This document shows, piece after piece, positions 1-11,666 of a stretch of 64,000 bases of DNA. Each line of letters begins with the position of its first letter. Within the stretch, counting starts at the first letter, position 1. The stretch spans positions 5,518,001-5,582,000 of the forward strand of contig CM062379.1 in NCBI GenBank assembly GCA_031310005.1, in the 5' to 3' direction. The translations under genes and the position numbers were made by a program. The notes beneath the pieces were generated by a model. The model did not search any database. It saw nothing but the letters and a program-made list of their open reading frames with translations, and was not told the DNA's origin. The stretch comes from Dactylellina haptotyla (taxonomy: Eukaryota; Ascomycota; Orbiliomycetes; Orbiliales; Orbiliaceae).

Positions 1-194
1 AGGCTGAGGTTAAGGGCCTGCAGGCTCAGGGACTAAAGGAAGGCCAGGACTTCCTTAGAGGTGAGTCTAGTCTTACCCCATTAATGAGCCCGAATATCAA
101 ACTTTTGTAACGTTACTCATAACTAAATCTGTAAACAGAGGACGTTCCCGGAAATAGAGAGGCAGCAGATATTGGCGAAAAGTTCGGCTTATAG
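1..194 (+). CDS. Possible 3' end of a truncated gene
   Basis: Open frame from base 3 to a GT at 61 (gtgagt donor), then an intron of 78 nt (61-138) ending in a CAG acceptor. The frame continues in phase 1 and stops at TAG 192-194. The resulting tail of 37 residues is hydrophilic, rich in Gly, Glu, Lys and Gln, and has no recognised motif. The 5' part lies outside the window, so neither family nor start can be given. The frame also stays open through the intron to a TAA near 110, so the splice is an inference. Confidence 0.35.
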
Positions 195-847
195 AGAATT
201 CAGCTGGTCTAAGCTATAATAACTAGTCCTATTGACGAGAAGGTCCCCGTCGAGATTAGCAGCTGCCGTTGATAGGTACGAGCGCGTGCCGCCAGAAGCG
301 ATAGCCCTAGTGTGGGCGAAATAAGCTTTTTTTTTATCCAATGACAAGTGTTTATATTTTATTTATGAGTCCTATAAGCATGCTCGTTCCATGACAAAAC
401 TCAATTGATTGATTTCGGTTTATCATCTTAATTAATATGGCGTGTTATTTATTTACGCGTTTGGTGTGATGAGGGTCATGTGTTGCGGTTCAACTGCCAA
501 ATTCAAAGATATTACGAGACTGATTTACTTATATATATATATATATATTAAAAAATTGGGATTGGCACCTGAGATGAGAATGATGGACATGTTAGCTACT
601 ATTATTATTTCGTTTATGCATCAGACAAGATTTTCTAACATGACAACTGGAATTTTACGAGGAAAGCCTACCTGGTGTATATAGACGCAGATATAAGAAC
701 TCTTTAGTAGGGTTGGATTCTATCTTGAAAGTAACTCCGACCAGCTATTCTACTAGGAATTCCACTCGGAATTTCTGTCCCTTGTTCGCTAATTCTCCTA
801 AATTAGCATATGTTTCTTATTTCTGTTCTTCGGTGCGCGCACTCGCT
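195..847. other. AT-rich intergenic stretch
   Basis: No supported gene. It holds an (AT)n tract at about 530-549 and short frames in AT-rich DNA without coding character. The 3' part presumably carries the promoter of the gene starting at 848. Confidence 0.5.
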
Positions 848-1966
848 ATGAGGCCTCTCTCACATAAATGGCATAGCATCGATGATTGCCCATTCGGTAA
901 GATCGAGTGTTTGTTCAAAGACGATAATCTCGTCTATGAACTCCACCAAGCCCATCGGGTATCGCGATGAATGTGCTGGCTAACAATCAAAGCAGCACCT
1001 ACGCAAAAGATTCCTTCTAGTGACAGTTTGACGACTAAAATCGGCTTCCCAAAGTTGGTCCCATTATTTGATGGTAACTCGGATACGCCTCTCCGCAAGA
1101 TTCTGAAGCCAATTATTCCACCCAGAACGTCAAGTTTGCATGCTCTTTGCCGTTCCCATTCTTCCGAGAATCTGAACCCGTTAATCACAGTTGAGGAAGC
1201 GCCATCTCGTCGTGCCTCATCGCTGTCCCTTCCATCTGGGACCTCTGAGACCTCTGCAGAGTCGTCAGAAATAGTCCCTGAAATTCAAATAGAACCCCAC
1301 GAGCGGCCCCCGACACCGCTTTCAAACGTTTTCAATATTAGAGTGGTTGGCAGTCACAAGCCCAAGTTGATTGCCCCCTTCTCAACCCCGCGGGTCGTTC
1401 CTCAAACTTCGCTCCAGCCCGCGTTCGCTATGCCAGTACTCGTGATCCCTGAAAATGATAACCCGTTCGACCTTGCGACGACCCTAAAGGACGGTCGCGT
1501 TCGTCGTCTTAGCACTGGTAGCATCGATCCTTCAGCCGAAGAGGAAGATGAGACACAAGCCATCACAATGAGGAACACCATGAAAAATCTACTAGGCACA
1601 GCAAGTTATCACCAGAAGACCGGGCAACATGTCGGATGGAAAACGGATCTTTTGACTGTTACGCCAGAAGGAGGTAACGGTGGGAGTGCACCAGAAGGGT
1701 ACAGTAGACGTCGTTCGAGTTCGCTACCGGATTTGCCGGGTGCTACAAGGCCTTTAAAGTCAGTCAAAGGCAGGCGCGCCACGCCTTGGGTGCATAATAT
1801 CGGGATTAATGGAAATACAGTTAGTAATGGTAGCGCGAGGAAGGTGAAATTGGCATTTCCAAGTTTGAAAAGATTGAGCGATGCGAGTGCCAAGAGTGTT
1901 GAAAGCGAATGTGAGATTTGGTATGATACCTTAGAAGAGCAGGAGCATTCATGGAATACCTCGTAA
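848..1966 (+). CDS. Ser/Pro-rich hypothetical protein, two exons
   Basis: Model: exons 848-896 and 993-1966, giving 340 residues. The ATG at 848 is the only one in its frame. An in-frame TGA at 968-970 is removed by a 96-nt intron with donor GTAAGA and a CTAAC branch 8 nt before its AAG acceptor, joined in phase 1. The protein is low complexity: many Ser, Pro and Arg residues, clusters such as SRRAS, RRRSSS and RRLS that look like basophilic kinase sites, and no signal peptide or membrane segment. Such composition fits a cytoplasmic or nuclear scaffold or signalling protein, but no domain was recognised. Alternatively translation starts at the ATG 971 directly after the TGA. Confidence 0.6.
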
Positions 1967-3114
1967 AAAACCGAAATTTTCCAGCCTGACAAGGCGGAGA
2001 GGAAAGGGTTCAAAACTGGAGACACTTATTTCACGCTTTGATCGAAGATACGGTCTCGAGAGCGATCCGGGATATGAGCTCCACGGAAAGGGCGGAACGC
2101 TCGGGGTTGAAATGCATTAGCACGGAAAAATTGATGTTTGCCCAGAGTTTTTGAAGCAGCGGAAATCCCGAAATACGCTCGATAGTGTTTCCGCCTTCTT
2201 TGGTTTTCATTCTTAACCTGTACTAGTAGCGCTATTAAAAGAAGTCTTAGGTCGTAGCACAAAGCGATAAGAAGTCTGTCTTAAAATACCACCCCAAGGA
2301 TAATAAACTGTAGGAGTCGGTTACGCAAGCAAGAAATTTCTGATTATTCTTGTTTCTCTCCTTCCAGTTGATGCGACCATGCATCATCGACAGGGCCCAA
2401 TCCAAGGCTAGCGCTCCACCTCGTGCGATTTGTGCATTAGTTTGCGTTGCCGGCGGCCGAAGAGGCCTAGGCCTCGTGAGCCACATACTGAGGCCGTGGT
2501 GGGGCTGAAATCATGAGATCTCAGACTCTCGTAGGAGCCCGAAAGCGAAAAGAAAACTCTCGACGCGAATAATTTCGACATGCGAAGTGGACCTTTCGTG
2601 CCGGAAAATATCTCGTTCGTTTGAGAAGCTCGAAGGAAATCTGGGAGAATTGATCATGAAAGACAGTTGCTTCCAGGAAGCTAGGGAGAGTACGGAACAT
2701 TCCGAACCCGCCGGGTTTAGTCAGAAAATCAAGCCTTTTGTCGAGTCTTGGCGCCGCTTTCTCTCCCTGGACTTCCAACCCGAAGAAGGACTGGGGCACC
2801 CTCGAGTACTGACACACGCACACGTCAGCTGGAGCTGCTTTCTTTCTTGATTCGTGAGAGGCGGAAGGGGTGTGGAGAGATTTGATGCAGGAATGCATGG
2901 ATGGGGTTTATCTGCATCGACTGGATGTCGGCGGTTTCGTGCGAAAAAAAGATGGCTTCTGAGAGCTAATCCTCGTCGTCAGGTTTCTGCATTCTCAGAA
3001 CGCCACTGGGAAAAAGTGATATTCGCGCGCGAAATGCTTTTTCCCTCCTGCATGTAATCTCTTAAATCATGCGGTCAGACCGATCTGAAAACGAGCTAGG
3101 GTTGGGGAAGCTCT
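1967..3114. other. Intergenic, no supported gene
   Basis: Open frames occur on both strands between about 2026 and 3057. They overlap in antisense, have no recognisable domains and mostly lack an ATG with good context. I see no intron-joined gene. Confidence 0.45.
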
Positions 3115-3135
3115 TTGAACGGATATCGTACCCGG

Positions 3136-3143
3136 TATAAAAG
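3136..3143 (+). promoter_or_regulatory. TATA-like element of the CYSTM-like gene
   Basis: TATAAAAG lies about 170 bases before the ATG at 3315, leaving room for a transcription start near 3165-3175 and a CT-rich leader. Motif match only. Confidence 0.4.
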
Positions 3144-3314
3144 AGACAGTCCCCGGCAGTGGAGGCAGAGAGTCTTATTTGTTAATTCCGCCTGTCTTCT
3201 GTTCTCAAATTGTAGCCCAAGCTCCATTCCAGCCATAATCTTTTCGAAAATTCAATTGCACCTCTCTCCAGTCCTCCCAGGTCAAAGAATTAAGTCAATT
3301 TCCTCATAACCAAA

Positions 3315-3740
3315 ATGCAGGACCAGCAACAGCAAACTAGTGTAAGCAAGCTGTCTTTCCTAATTCATGCTTTGTTAGACCTCTTTTGTTTTTTTGGCTT
3401 CTTTGATCTGGCGCAGGTCACTAACACAAACATCCGAAATTCGTCGTTCTGCAGGCCCCAGCACCAACCCCAGCCATGGAGATGACCCCTCAACAACGTA
3501 CCCCCCAGGACGCTCAAAGAGAAGAGCAGCCCAAGGTCAAGCTTGGCCTTCGTGGAGGTCGTGATCGTGGATGTATTGCCGGATGGTGAGTTTCTATCCT
3601 TGACATGCTTGTATTGATACATATTATAGGCTTGCAAATATCTAATTATGCCATTCATTTTCTACAGCTTGGCTGCACTATGCATTTGCTGCGCCTGCGA
3701 TGCTTGCATCGACTGTGTCGATGACTGCTGCTGCTGCTAA
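3315..3740 (+). CDS. Small Cys-rich CYSTM-like protein, three exons
   Basis: Model: exons 3315-3341, 3455-3585 and 3668-3740, giving 76 residues. Introns have GTAAGC and GTGAGT donors and CAG acceptors, and phases 0 and 2 fit exactly. The N-terminus is Gln/Pro-rich; a basic stretch follows (LGLRGGRDRG). The last 26 residues hold about ten Cys, including four consecutive Cys just before the stop, mixed with Leu/Ala/Ile. That layout is the hallmark of CYSTM (cysteine-rich transmembrane module) tail proteins, which sit in membranes and are linked to stress tolerance in yeast and plants. Membership is inferred from the pattern. The gene was found by splicing, since no single exon is long enough to stand out. 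It converges on the GH31 gene downstream. Confidence 0.8.
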
Positions 3741-4101
3741 ATTGGTAGCGGTGAGCAATTCAATTGATATCGAGATATCATTTGGAGTTATTGGCTATAG
3801 ATTCGCATGGTACTTACAGGTTAAGTTTGGTGGTTGGAGGTGTTGGGAAGCTTAGGTTATGAAATCGTTGGTGCTGGTAATTTCCCAAAGGGATATCGTT
3901 GATGCCCAATTTGGATATTATCAGATTGACAAACGCGTATTGGAAAGAAGGGAGTTATATATACTTGGGTGTTGCTTCAAAGCTGCAATGAATTAATTCT
4001 ATATACAAGAATAATAATACAAATTTTCTTCATTAATCGTTCCAAATTCTGTAGTATCTACTTCATTACAAGTGGAGCATGTGGTATAATCCTGCCACCG
4101 C
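3741..4101. other. Convergent 3' flanks
   Basis: Probable 3' untranslated regions of the CYSTM-like gene (plus strand) and the GH31 gene (minus strand). No coding signal seen. Confidence 0.5.
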
Positions 4102-7100
4102 TTACCAGGTAATCTCCTTCTGACCCTTTGAATAAACAAAGCTGCTAGGCAACTTGATTGTGAGCTTCTTGTGCTGCATAGCATACTCGAAGTCACAGTT
4201 CTGAGAGCCAGCGAGCTTGACAGCGCTTGGCTTGGTTTCAACCCCGAGAACATACACAGAGGCCACATTGGTGAGGTAGGACTTCAACTTGTCCAAGTTA
4301 CCAATGCTAACACCATTGAACCAGACAGAGTTCTTAGTAGCCCTGAAAGCGACAAAGAGGGCATCTTTGACATTGTGCGACTCGCCATCGTCGATATAAA
4401 CATTGCCAGTTGCCTTCCCAGATTTATCGAGAGCGACAATGACTTCAAAGGGATTCTTGCGGGCTTGATAAGTTGTCAACGCTGGCTTTTGAAGTGGGAG
4501 CACGTAGCCGCCACGGACGAAGACCGGAATATGGCCAAGTGGCGCATCAACGGTATGGTTCTTGCCATCGGAGAAGGTGGCAGCACCAGTGTACCAGTCA
4601 TACCAGACGGTGTTGCCATCGGTAGGGAAATAACCGGTGAAGTTGGTGACGCCCTGATCGAGGGCTGGGACGACCATCAAACCTGGTCCAACCATGAATT
4701 GGGAGTCGGTGTTGATGAGATTCTCATCATCAGGGAATTCCCAAGAAAGAGCGCGGAGGACAGTCGATCCAGTCTTGTGGGCGTGGTACATTAGAGTGTA
4801 GAAGTATGGGAGGAGAGAATAACGGATCGACATAGCAGTCTTGGCTGCGGTGGCAACATCAGCCCAAACATAAGCTTCTTGCGAGTTCGCAGAGAGGATA
4901 TTATGGTTTCGGTAGAAGGTGAAAAAAGCAGAGAGTTGCATCCATCGGGAGCAAAGCTCTAGATCCGAGTTACCCCCAAAGCCACAGGTGTCAACACCAA
5001 AGAATGGAATACCGAAGAGTCCAAAGTTCAAGGCCTGTTGGATACTCTTGCGCATGTAATAGAAGGTGCTGCCGTTGTCACCTCCCCAGTGAGCAGCATA
5101 TTTACCGCTACCGGGACCGGTAGACCTAGCGAGAAGGAATGGTCGCTTTCCTGGGAACACCTTGAGGAGGGTTTCGAAAGAAGCTCTGATCTCTAGTGCG
5201 CCCCAAAGGCTGTGGACATCATAATCCGAGGTTCCATCATGGTGGGTAGCATTTGGAGATACAGCATGAACAGCAAGGTCGTGGTTTCCCTGCGCGTGGT
5301 TGATAGCATATGGGGGGTGGTTGATATTCCTAACATTTGGAGTGACCGCTGGGATCTGGTAGTAGGGAGTCGTAACGGTCGATGGAGGGTTCTGCGCATT
5401 GTTCGCGTCATCTTGAGCCTTAGAGGCAGCCGCTGCCGCCGCTGCTTCCGTTGAGTTTGTCAAGTTAAAACCTTCAGGGTAGGAATAAATGACGCTGCCT
5501 TTCTCTCCAGGAAGCTTGAACGGTGGGTGGACGGGGTTCATGTTGATCTTTCCGCTACCGCAGCTACCAACACAGAAACTAGAAACCTCATTCATGTCGA
5601 GCCAGATACCGTCAAATGGAACCTCTTTGTGCCACGAGATATATTCTTCATCCCACCACTTTTGTACGTTAGGTGCAGACCAGTCGGGGAAGACAGTATA
5701 TCCGGGCCATACGGCACCGATATATTCCGACCCATCAGGATTCTTCATGAAAACATCAAGTTCATGACCACGGTCATATGTTGGGTAGCTCTCAGAGCTG
5801 TTGGAGGGATTCTAGAAACTCATGTCAGTCTCAATCTGCAGTTATTGGTATCTTAAATTTTTGGCTTACTGTGATATAGATGGCCGCATCAACGATAGGG
5901 ATGTAGTGAAGGTGCTCTTTGTGGAGATCGTCGAGCCAAGCCTTGAATTCGACTTGCGGGTACGTATTTTCATCCACAGTAAAGTCACGGTATCTATTGA
6001 CACTGCATTAGTACTAGTATGAATATAGTTTCCTAGGCTTACTTACTGGTCCATGTAATCGATATCTGACCAAATAGTCTCCATTGGAATTTCGAATCTC
6101 TGGTAGCTCTTCACAACATTATCGAGCTCTGAGATGTTTGCATACCCCCATCTGCATTGGTGGAAACCAAACGTCCAGTATTGCTGCAATGCGGGCTTTC
6201 CAATCTCGCTAACGTAGCTTTGAGTGACTTTGGCCGGAGTGGGACCAGAGAAGAAGAACAAATCAATGCTTCCACCGATTGTCCTCCAGGTAATTCCGCC
6301 TTCGCGAACAAGGACGTCTTGACCGTGGAAATTGCGGGAATAAACACCATGAGCATAACCTTTGGTAGCTCCATTGACCTTTACATATCGATGATCGAGG
6401 TAAAAAGGATGGGCACCGTACAGGTTAGCCTCCGGATTATCACCAATATCAGCAGCGTATATGGTTCGGTTGGTGTTTTTTAGCTCAAAGTTAGCTGAGA
6501 TGATATCTCCAAGACCGTAGATATTGGAATTGCTTGGGAGCGAGGTCTTCCATTCGACGAACTGGTTCTCAAAAACGAGCTTGGTTCCCTTAGTGGAGAA
6601 AACGATATCACCCGTGGATTTGCGCTTTATAGTAAACGAAAATGGATTCTCGACGTATGAAAACTCCCAGTCAGAACCAGTAGGCCCGACAGGCATCCTA
6701 TCTAGTGGTCGAGCGATCTGATCATCGTCCACTTTGTACCACGATTCTTGGCCATCTGGGATATTTGCAGGGTAGATTTGTACGCTCAGCCGATCTCGTG
6801 TTTGATATTGGACACGAAGTTGCAATTGATCGATGTCAGTTCCGTAGATATTGCAAGCCTACTCAATGTTAGCTTCTGAACACCCCGGTATAAATTCAAT
6901 AGTAGAAAAAAGTTTTAATACTAAGGAAGGAGTTGAGACTTACCTTTCCTGCGAGGTATAATCGAGCATCAACACCAGATTTTGTCTGGCGCATGTGCAT
7001 CAACTTGTATCCGGGACAAACAGTCTGAGGGTCTAACGCAGAACTGTTCATTATCGTCGGTAAGATGTTCTCGCCATTATCGACGCTTGGGGAGAGCGTT

Positions 7101-7177
7101 GGAATGGCTCGGAAAGACTCCGCGGCGCAAGTGGCGACTCCAGCGAGGAGCGCGGCGCTAATCGATTGGGCTTTCAT
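4102..7177 (-). CDS. Secreted GH31 alpha-glucosidase with a frame break
   Basis: Model on the minus strand: exons 7177-6944, 6859-6047, 5993-5870 and 5811-4102, about 959 residues, the usual size of fungal secreted GH31 alpha-glucosidases, which release glucose from the non-reducing ends of maltose-type oligosaccharides. A signal peptide covers about residues 1-20. The signature GIWLDMNE (about residue 460) carries the nucleophile Asp, and HWGGDN carries the acid/base Asp. Many Asn-x-Ser/Thr sites suggest glycosylation. Exon 2 reads as expected (ACNIYG) and then meets a TGA at 6838-6836, because a T run at 6840-6842 appears one base too long; the next residues (TDID) continue one frame over. 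An alternative acceptor at 6878-6877 would keep the frame open but loses the conserved segment. All other junctions fit in phase. Family assignment is firm; function of this allele is not. Confidence 0.9.
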
Positions 7178-8713
7178 GTTGTCGAATTCGGGAAGAATAT
7201 CAAGATTCAACACTACTTGGTCTCCTCCTAGAACTCTCGAAGGGAGGGAAATTGCTGTGAGGATCAAGAGCAGCAAAGGAGAAACCGGGAATCCCAGGAG
7301 CAGCTTATTTATATTTCCAGAGCTGCAAGAATTTTTTGTGCGAAATGAGGTGCTACCCCGCGTAGAAGGTTGGTAGGAACGGCATTGGCCGTACCAAAAT
7401 CCGCGTCCGAACTGGACAGTGGCTCGAGAAACCTTGTAAGACATTGAGAATGGAAAGGGCGACTCAGATGTCGAAACGGACGGGTTTAGCGTCATCGTAC
7501 TCCTGGAGTTTTTCTCTGGAGTATAACTCGGAGGCGGAGAAGAAGGCAGCGAACAAGGTTCTAACATGGTTCTATGCGGGCCCCCTGCAGTTGCATGCAC
7601 TTTTTGACTGAGAAATCCGGGGTAACGTTGGGCCAGGAAAGCCACGCAAAAACAAGCAATGCCGACTCGGATCGTCGACCCACCTGGCTTGGATAGCTCA
7701 CATATCTCGGCGTACGTTTTCATTCGTCGGAAAAGCCGATTCTGGTTTTTTTATTGACGGCATCACTGGTTTTAATGGGCGAGGGATTTCGTCATTCTGT
7801 GGCGCGAGGCCTTGGCCGTTTGGTTGGAGATAGTCGATTGAGGTTCAAAACTTTTTCGCAGGTTTAAACTTTCCACTCCTATCAACTGATCAGGGACGAG
7901 TTTTACATGCCTGGTCGTCCCTAAAATCTCTGCATCGATGACCATGTGAAACCCTCGTTTTCATTCTCGAAGATCCTGGCGTTAGCAGGTACGGCATGGG
8001 CTGATACCGCGGTATGGTCAGGTCAGGTCAAAACGGATGGGTTAAAGTACTGGGGATTCGACTGTGGGCATAACTCTTCGAGATGCCGTTCGCAAGTCCA
8101 GCTTCCCGAAGGCCTCCAAAGTCCCACTTGCATAGGCCTCTCCCCAATCGACGATCTCGGGGTTTGTCAAAGCGAGCCTAGAGATCTCATTTGCGGCCGT
8201 TGCTGGACAATCAGATTTAAGTGCTTCTGCAAAATGACGTACGGCAGGGCCCCGCATGTAACCGGCCGGTCGGCCGGAGTCCACTCAAAAATCTCATCAG
8301 GCACACCAGATTCGCTTTGCTATATGAGCCGGCAAGTGTAGACGGGCGTTTGTCTGAGGTTGCATTTTTGCATTTTAAAATTTGAGAAGATTTTGGTACC
8401 TGTTTTGAGCTTATGAGTTTTGTTGAAAGGCAGGTCGGAGAACACGCAGAGCGCTTGGCATCCGCCCAATGGGGCGAAAGCTCGGAGTTGACTTGGCTTC
8501 TCGGACTCCGGGTGGGGAGGCGGCGGGTGCGGAAGCTTAGCCCGAGTAAAAGGCCTGGTATCGCGGGCGATTAAATTTGACAACAATAAGCCGAGCATAT
8601 TCCCGCTGGTCTGTTATCGAGATTTCGAGCGAAATATCGACAGTCATTTGCAATTGCATCTCCGTATAGCACGTTTTCCTCGACCGAAATTCTACCCGAA
8701 ACTAATTGCTACG
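7178..8713. other. GH31 upstream region and weak open frames
   Basis: Contains the GH31 promoter. A plus-strand frame at 7946-8341 begins with GTG and is opposed by a minus-strand frame at 8042-8284. The region is locally GC-rich, but neither frame shows a domain, a good start or splice signals. It may be a decayed gene; I do not call one. Confidence 0.4.
7306..7313 (-). promoter_or_regulatory. TATA-like element of the GH31 gene
   Basis: The minus strand reads TATAAATA about 130 bases before the GH31 start codon at 7177. Motif and spacing only. Confidence 0.35.
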
Positions 8714-9067
8714 TGTTGTAGTCGCCAACGCGTTTTTTGTAACGGACGACGACCTAAATTGAGCTTGTGCAGATGTGTATTTATTCTATTATTCTAATCT
8801 CTAAGAGGCCATTATGCATATATACCGAGGAAGCCCGAGGAATCAACCGGTTGAAACCTATCTACCATCTAAATATCAATAAACATTCTAAATCTTTATC
8901 AGCCGCGGCGCGGCGTCTCCGGTTCCTGTGATAAGGCCCTAGTTTAAGTAGACCCTGCTTATGCCGCTGATAAGTTCCCTCGGACCTCGAGCCCCGATTT
9001 AAGCTAGGAGCCGGTTCGGAACCGGCTGGCTGAAACATCTAGCCAATGTTTCAAATGTGGTATCTAA
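8714..9067 (+). repeat. Possible LTR and primer-binding site relic
   Basis: A stretch beginning TGTTGTAG (8714) and ending in TTCA (9050-9053) is followed four bases later by TGGTATC (9058), which resembles the primer-binding site used by many Ty1/copia elements (complement of initiator-Met tRNA). Inside it are a TATA-like motif near 8819 and an AATAAA-like polyadenylation signal near 8878. An ATG (9077) opens a 58-codon frame where gag would start, but it is not recognisable. No second LTR copy was seen in the window, so this could be a solo or truncated element, or chance. Confidence 0.3.
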
Positions 9068-9423
9068 GTAGTGGCAATGTCTGATTTCCGAACAAGCAAT
9101 CTAAGTTCCACAGATGCACGACAGGCATCAAACTGCCAACCTCCACGCGCGTGCGTTATGGAACTATTTTCATTGGAAGAATTGGAAATTTGCTGGGATA
9201 AAAAAATATTTCTTTCCCGGAAGTCATTCTATGATTGCTGGGCATATGGCTGAGAAGAATAAATATAAGCCACGAAGAACAATCTTATAAGATGGAAAAA
9301 CATCCAGTATCTAACAAGTTCCAGTATCAATCTGTTACATGACATATGAAAGTTGCTCAAGAAATTGTCTCCAAGTAGCTTTCAAGCTCCGGTTTTATCA
9401 CCGCCGTGTCAAGAGGGTCTGTT
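9068..9423. other. No supported gene
   Basis: Holds only the short frame 9077-9253 downstream of the putative primer-binding site, then AT-rich sequence. Confidence 0.4.
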
Positions 9424-9925
9424 CTATTCATCTGCCACAGTAAGGATGACGTAGTCCAGCTCCCTTATTTTATTAATGCCGTTGTCGGTAAGCCGGGTCC
9501 TGCAATTATAGAAGTTTCACGGGTCAGTCCAGTTCATCAAGAATATCCGAAGGGCAATAAACCGCATTCTAGGTAGAATATCTCAGTATCGAAATAAGAT
9601 AAATGAACATACATATAGAATGGGGGAGGGAATATTGGGGGAGATATGAGCTCCTCATAGCCAATATCATCCTTTATGATCTGTCTCAGTCTAGACACTG
9701 GTGTTAGTAGACTTTGATAGTAGACCCCATCAAAGCATATAGGTAATTTTCGATAGCGGCTTGAGGCTGTTGGCTTTTGCGAACTAACTCTTTCTCTTTC
9801 TCCTCCATGTTCTCCATTTTACTAAACCTAATCTGAAGTTGACATTCCTTTCGTATTAGCCACCTTTTACGCTTTTGGATACAAAGAAAGGTGTAACTGA
9901 CTTGACAACTCTTTTGTTCCGACAT
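9424..9925 (-). CDS. Possible small multi-exon gene, structure unresolved
   Basis: On the minus strand an ATG at 9925 opens a frame that reads through or splices over 69 nt (gtcagt to ttcag) into a Lys/Glu-rich helix-like stretch near 9750-9830. A later segment around 9640-9690 is joined by a good intron (donor gtatgt near 9620, acceptor attgcag near 9500) to a last exon ending at TAG 9426-9424. The middle junction near 9700 could not be solved: it has a TACTAAC branch and several AGs, but the only frame-compatible intron is about 35 nt, too short to be trusted. No domain was recognised. It may be a real small gene or a decaying one. Confidence 0.3.
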
Positions 9926-11666
9926 TTCGAATAAGTTGGAGCGAAAAGGGGTTTCGGCTGCTTTAGACGGTGGATTGATGATTTGGCTTGTCAATATATT
10001 GATACTTTTAATGTCTAAGGATGTAGATATAAAGTCCTGTCTACCGAGATTAGAGTCGGGAAACTCTTATTTATAGATATTTGCTTAGAGGTTTGCACAG
10101 CGCTTCAGCAATTGGTAAAATGCTTTGACCTCAGCGTTCCAAACTGACCAATTTTAGACAGTGCTTGGGTACGTCATGAGTATATAAATCTACGCTTACG
10201 AGAAACATGTGCTGCGTTTGGTAAAGCCTTTGCACTCCAGCTGAGAATATTTATGCAGCAGTACCGCATTGGTTCCGTGATCCACTGCAGCGCTCTGATC
10301 GTAGATGATTTTGGCGGGGTGATAATACGCCTCCTAGATCTAAAATCTGCGAGGCGGGAAGAAAAAATACGCCAACAGGCAGTGATATGTTATGGATCTC
10401 GAAAAAACAAGGAATAGTCATCGAGATATGAATTCCCCGAGCGGCTTCCAATATCTAGCTTCCGCTATTCCAACTTCGGATAGGATCCGCAAAACATTCT
10501 GTGAATCGAGCCTAACGAAGAGAAGATCGATCACCGCTTGATTTTCAATGAACTCCCGGAATCAGGAGATTCGATGATCTAAGCTGAGCAGATAAGCGAG
10601 CTACACGAAGGAGACTTTTGTAAATCGATCGAAAATTTTATCGAAATATCCCTCTGAACTATGCTCAAATTATAAACCTGCCAATTAAGTAAAATTGGGT
10701 CGCATACGCAGGTGGGTGGTTTAAAAATCCTAGCAATATATTTATATAGTCTGATTGGATTTAGATTGTCTTCAAGAATAATAGCCCGAGAATTCTACCG
10801 GACTCAGTTGGTATCTACCGTCTAGCCGAGAAGCTGGACCACATTGTTGCATCGAGAATCGCCTGGTTTGTTGGGTCGATAAATACAGCCTTGAAAGATC
10901 TCGTGAAAGAATGAAAGAGAAAGGGAACGAATAATTCAAACCATGAGCAACATTGCTTATAAGGGCCTATTCTAAGATGTCTGACGCGCTGTCTAATAAA
11001 AACACGCACCTTCAGCCATTGGTTTTTATGTTTAGATAGACCAAACCAGCGCCTGTTTCCCTTGTAACGAATCAAGCCAAAATATAGGTGTCGCGCGCCC
11101 ACTAATGATGAAAGACGCAGAAGCCCATTGATCTCCCAGTAAGCGCCTCCGGGCAATGTAATACCAAGCCATCCTCGACTCGGTACCGCGAAAGTAAGTG
11201 GTTAATCTCGCGACCAACACATTGCACTGGGGATATTGCATGAATTGAGTTTGCTCGCAGAGGTATCCGGATATGGCGAAACCATGAGGGTCCTCGTGTT
11301 TCTTTCCACAATAGTTATCCGCTAACTCTATTTGCATATTGGTGCCGGCACGAGCATTGCAAGTGGTACACGGTACGTCTGGGGAAGTCGCCCAACGGTG
11401 CTGGGGTCAGGTTGTTGGAACCTCGTTGCGGTCGTACGAAAGCGGAGGTCGTGTGGAATGGCAGTAACGGCACCGCATTGGCCACCAGGCCAAGTGAACC
11501 AGCAACGGGACCTTCCCCACAGCCCCCGCAATATTCCTCCTCCACATTTTAGCCTGGTCTTCCCCGCTTTCTTCCCTCCTGCTCACGGCTTCATCCCCAA
11601 TTCCTCCCTCCTGACACCATCTACACCTTTTTCATACTTAATATACATCCATAACATACATTCAAA
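9926..11666. other. Weakly coding intergenic region
   Basis: AT-rich to about 10800. Overlapping minus-strand frames at 10815-11337 are longer than expected by chance but show no domain, start or splice signals that I could link. The 3' end (about 11500-11660) is the CT-rich promoter and leader of the next gene. Confidence 0.4.

Noticed and set aside
713-970. Plus-strand frame ending directly before the ATG at 971
   Set aside because: Its only ATG (848) is used as exon 1 of the spliced model; the 5' portion starts at a TTG and the TGA is spliced out.
2026-2898. Three minus-strand frames
   Set aside because: No domain, poor starts, and an equally long antisense frame; treated as chance frames.
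4171-5454. Plus-strand frames inside the GH31 gene
   Set aside because: They are antisense shadows of the well-supported exon 4.
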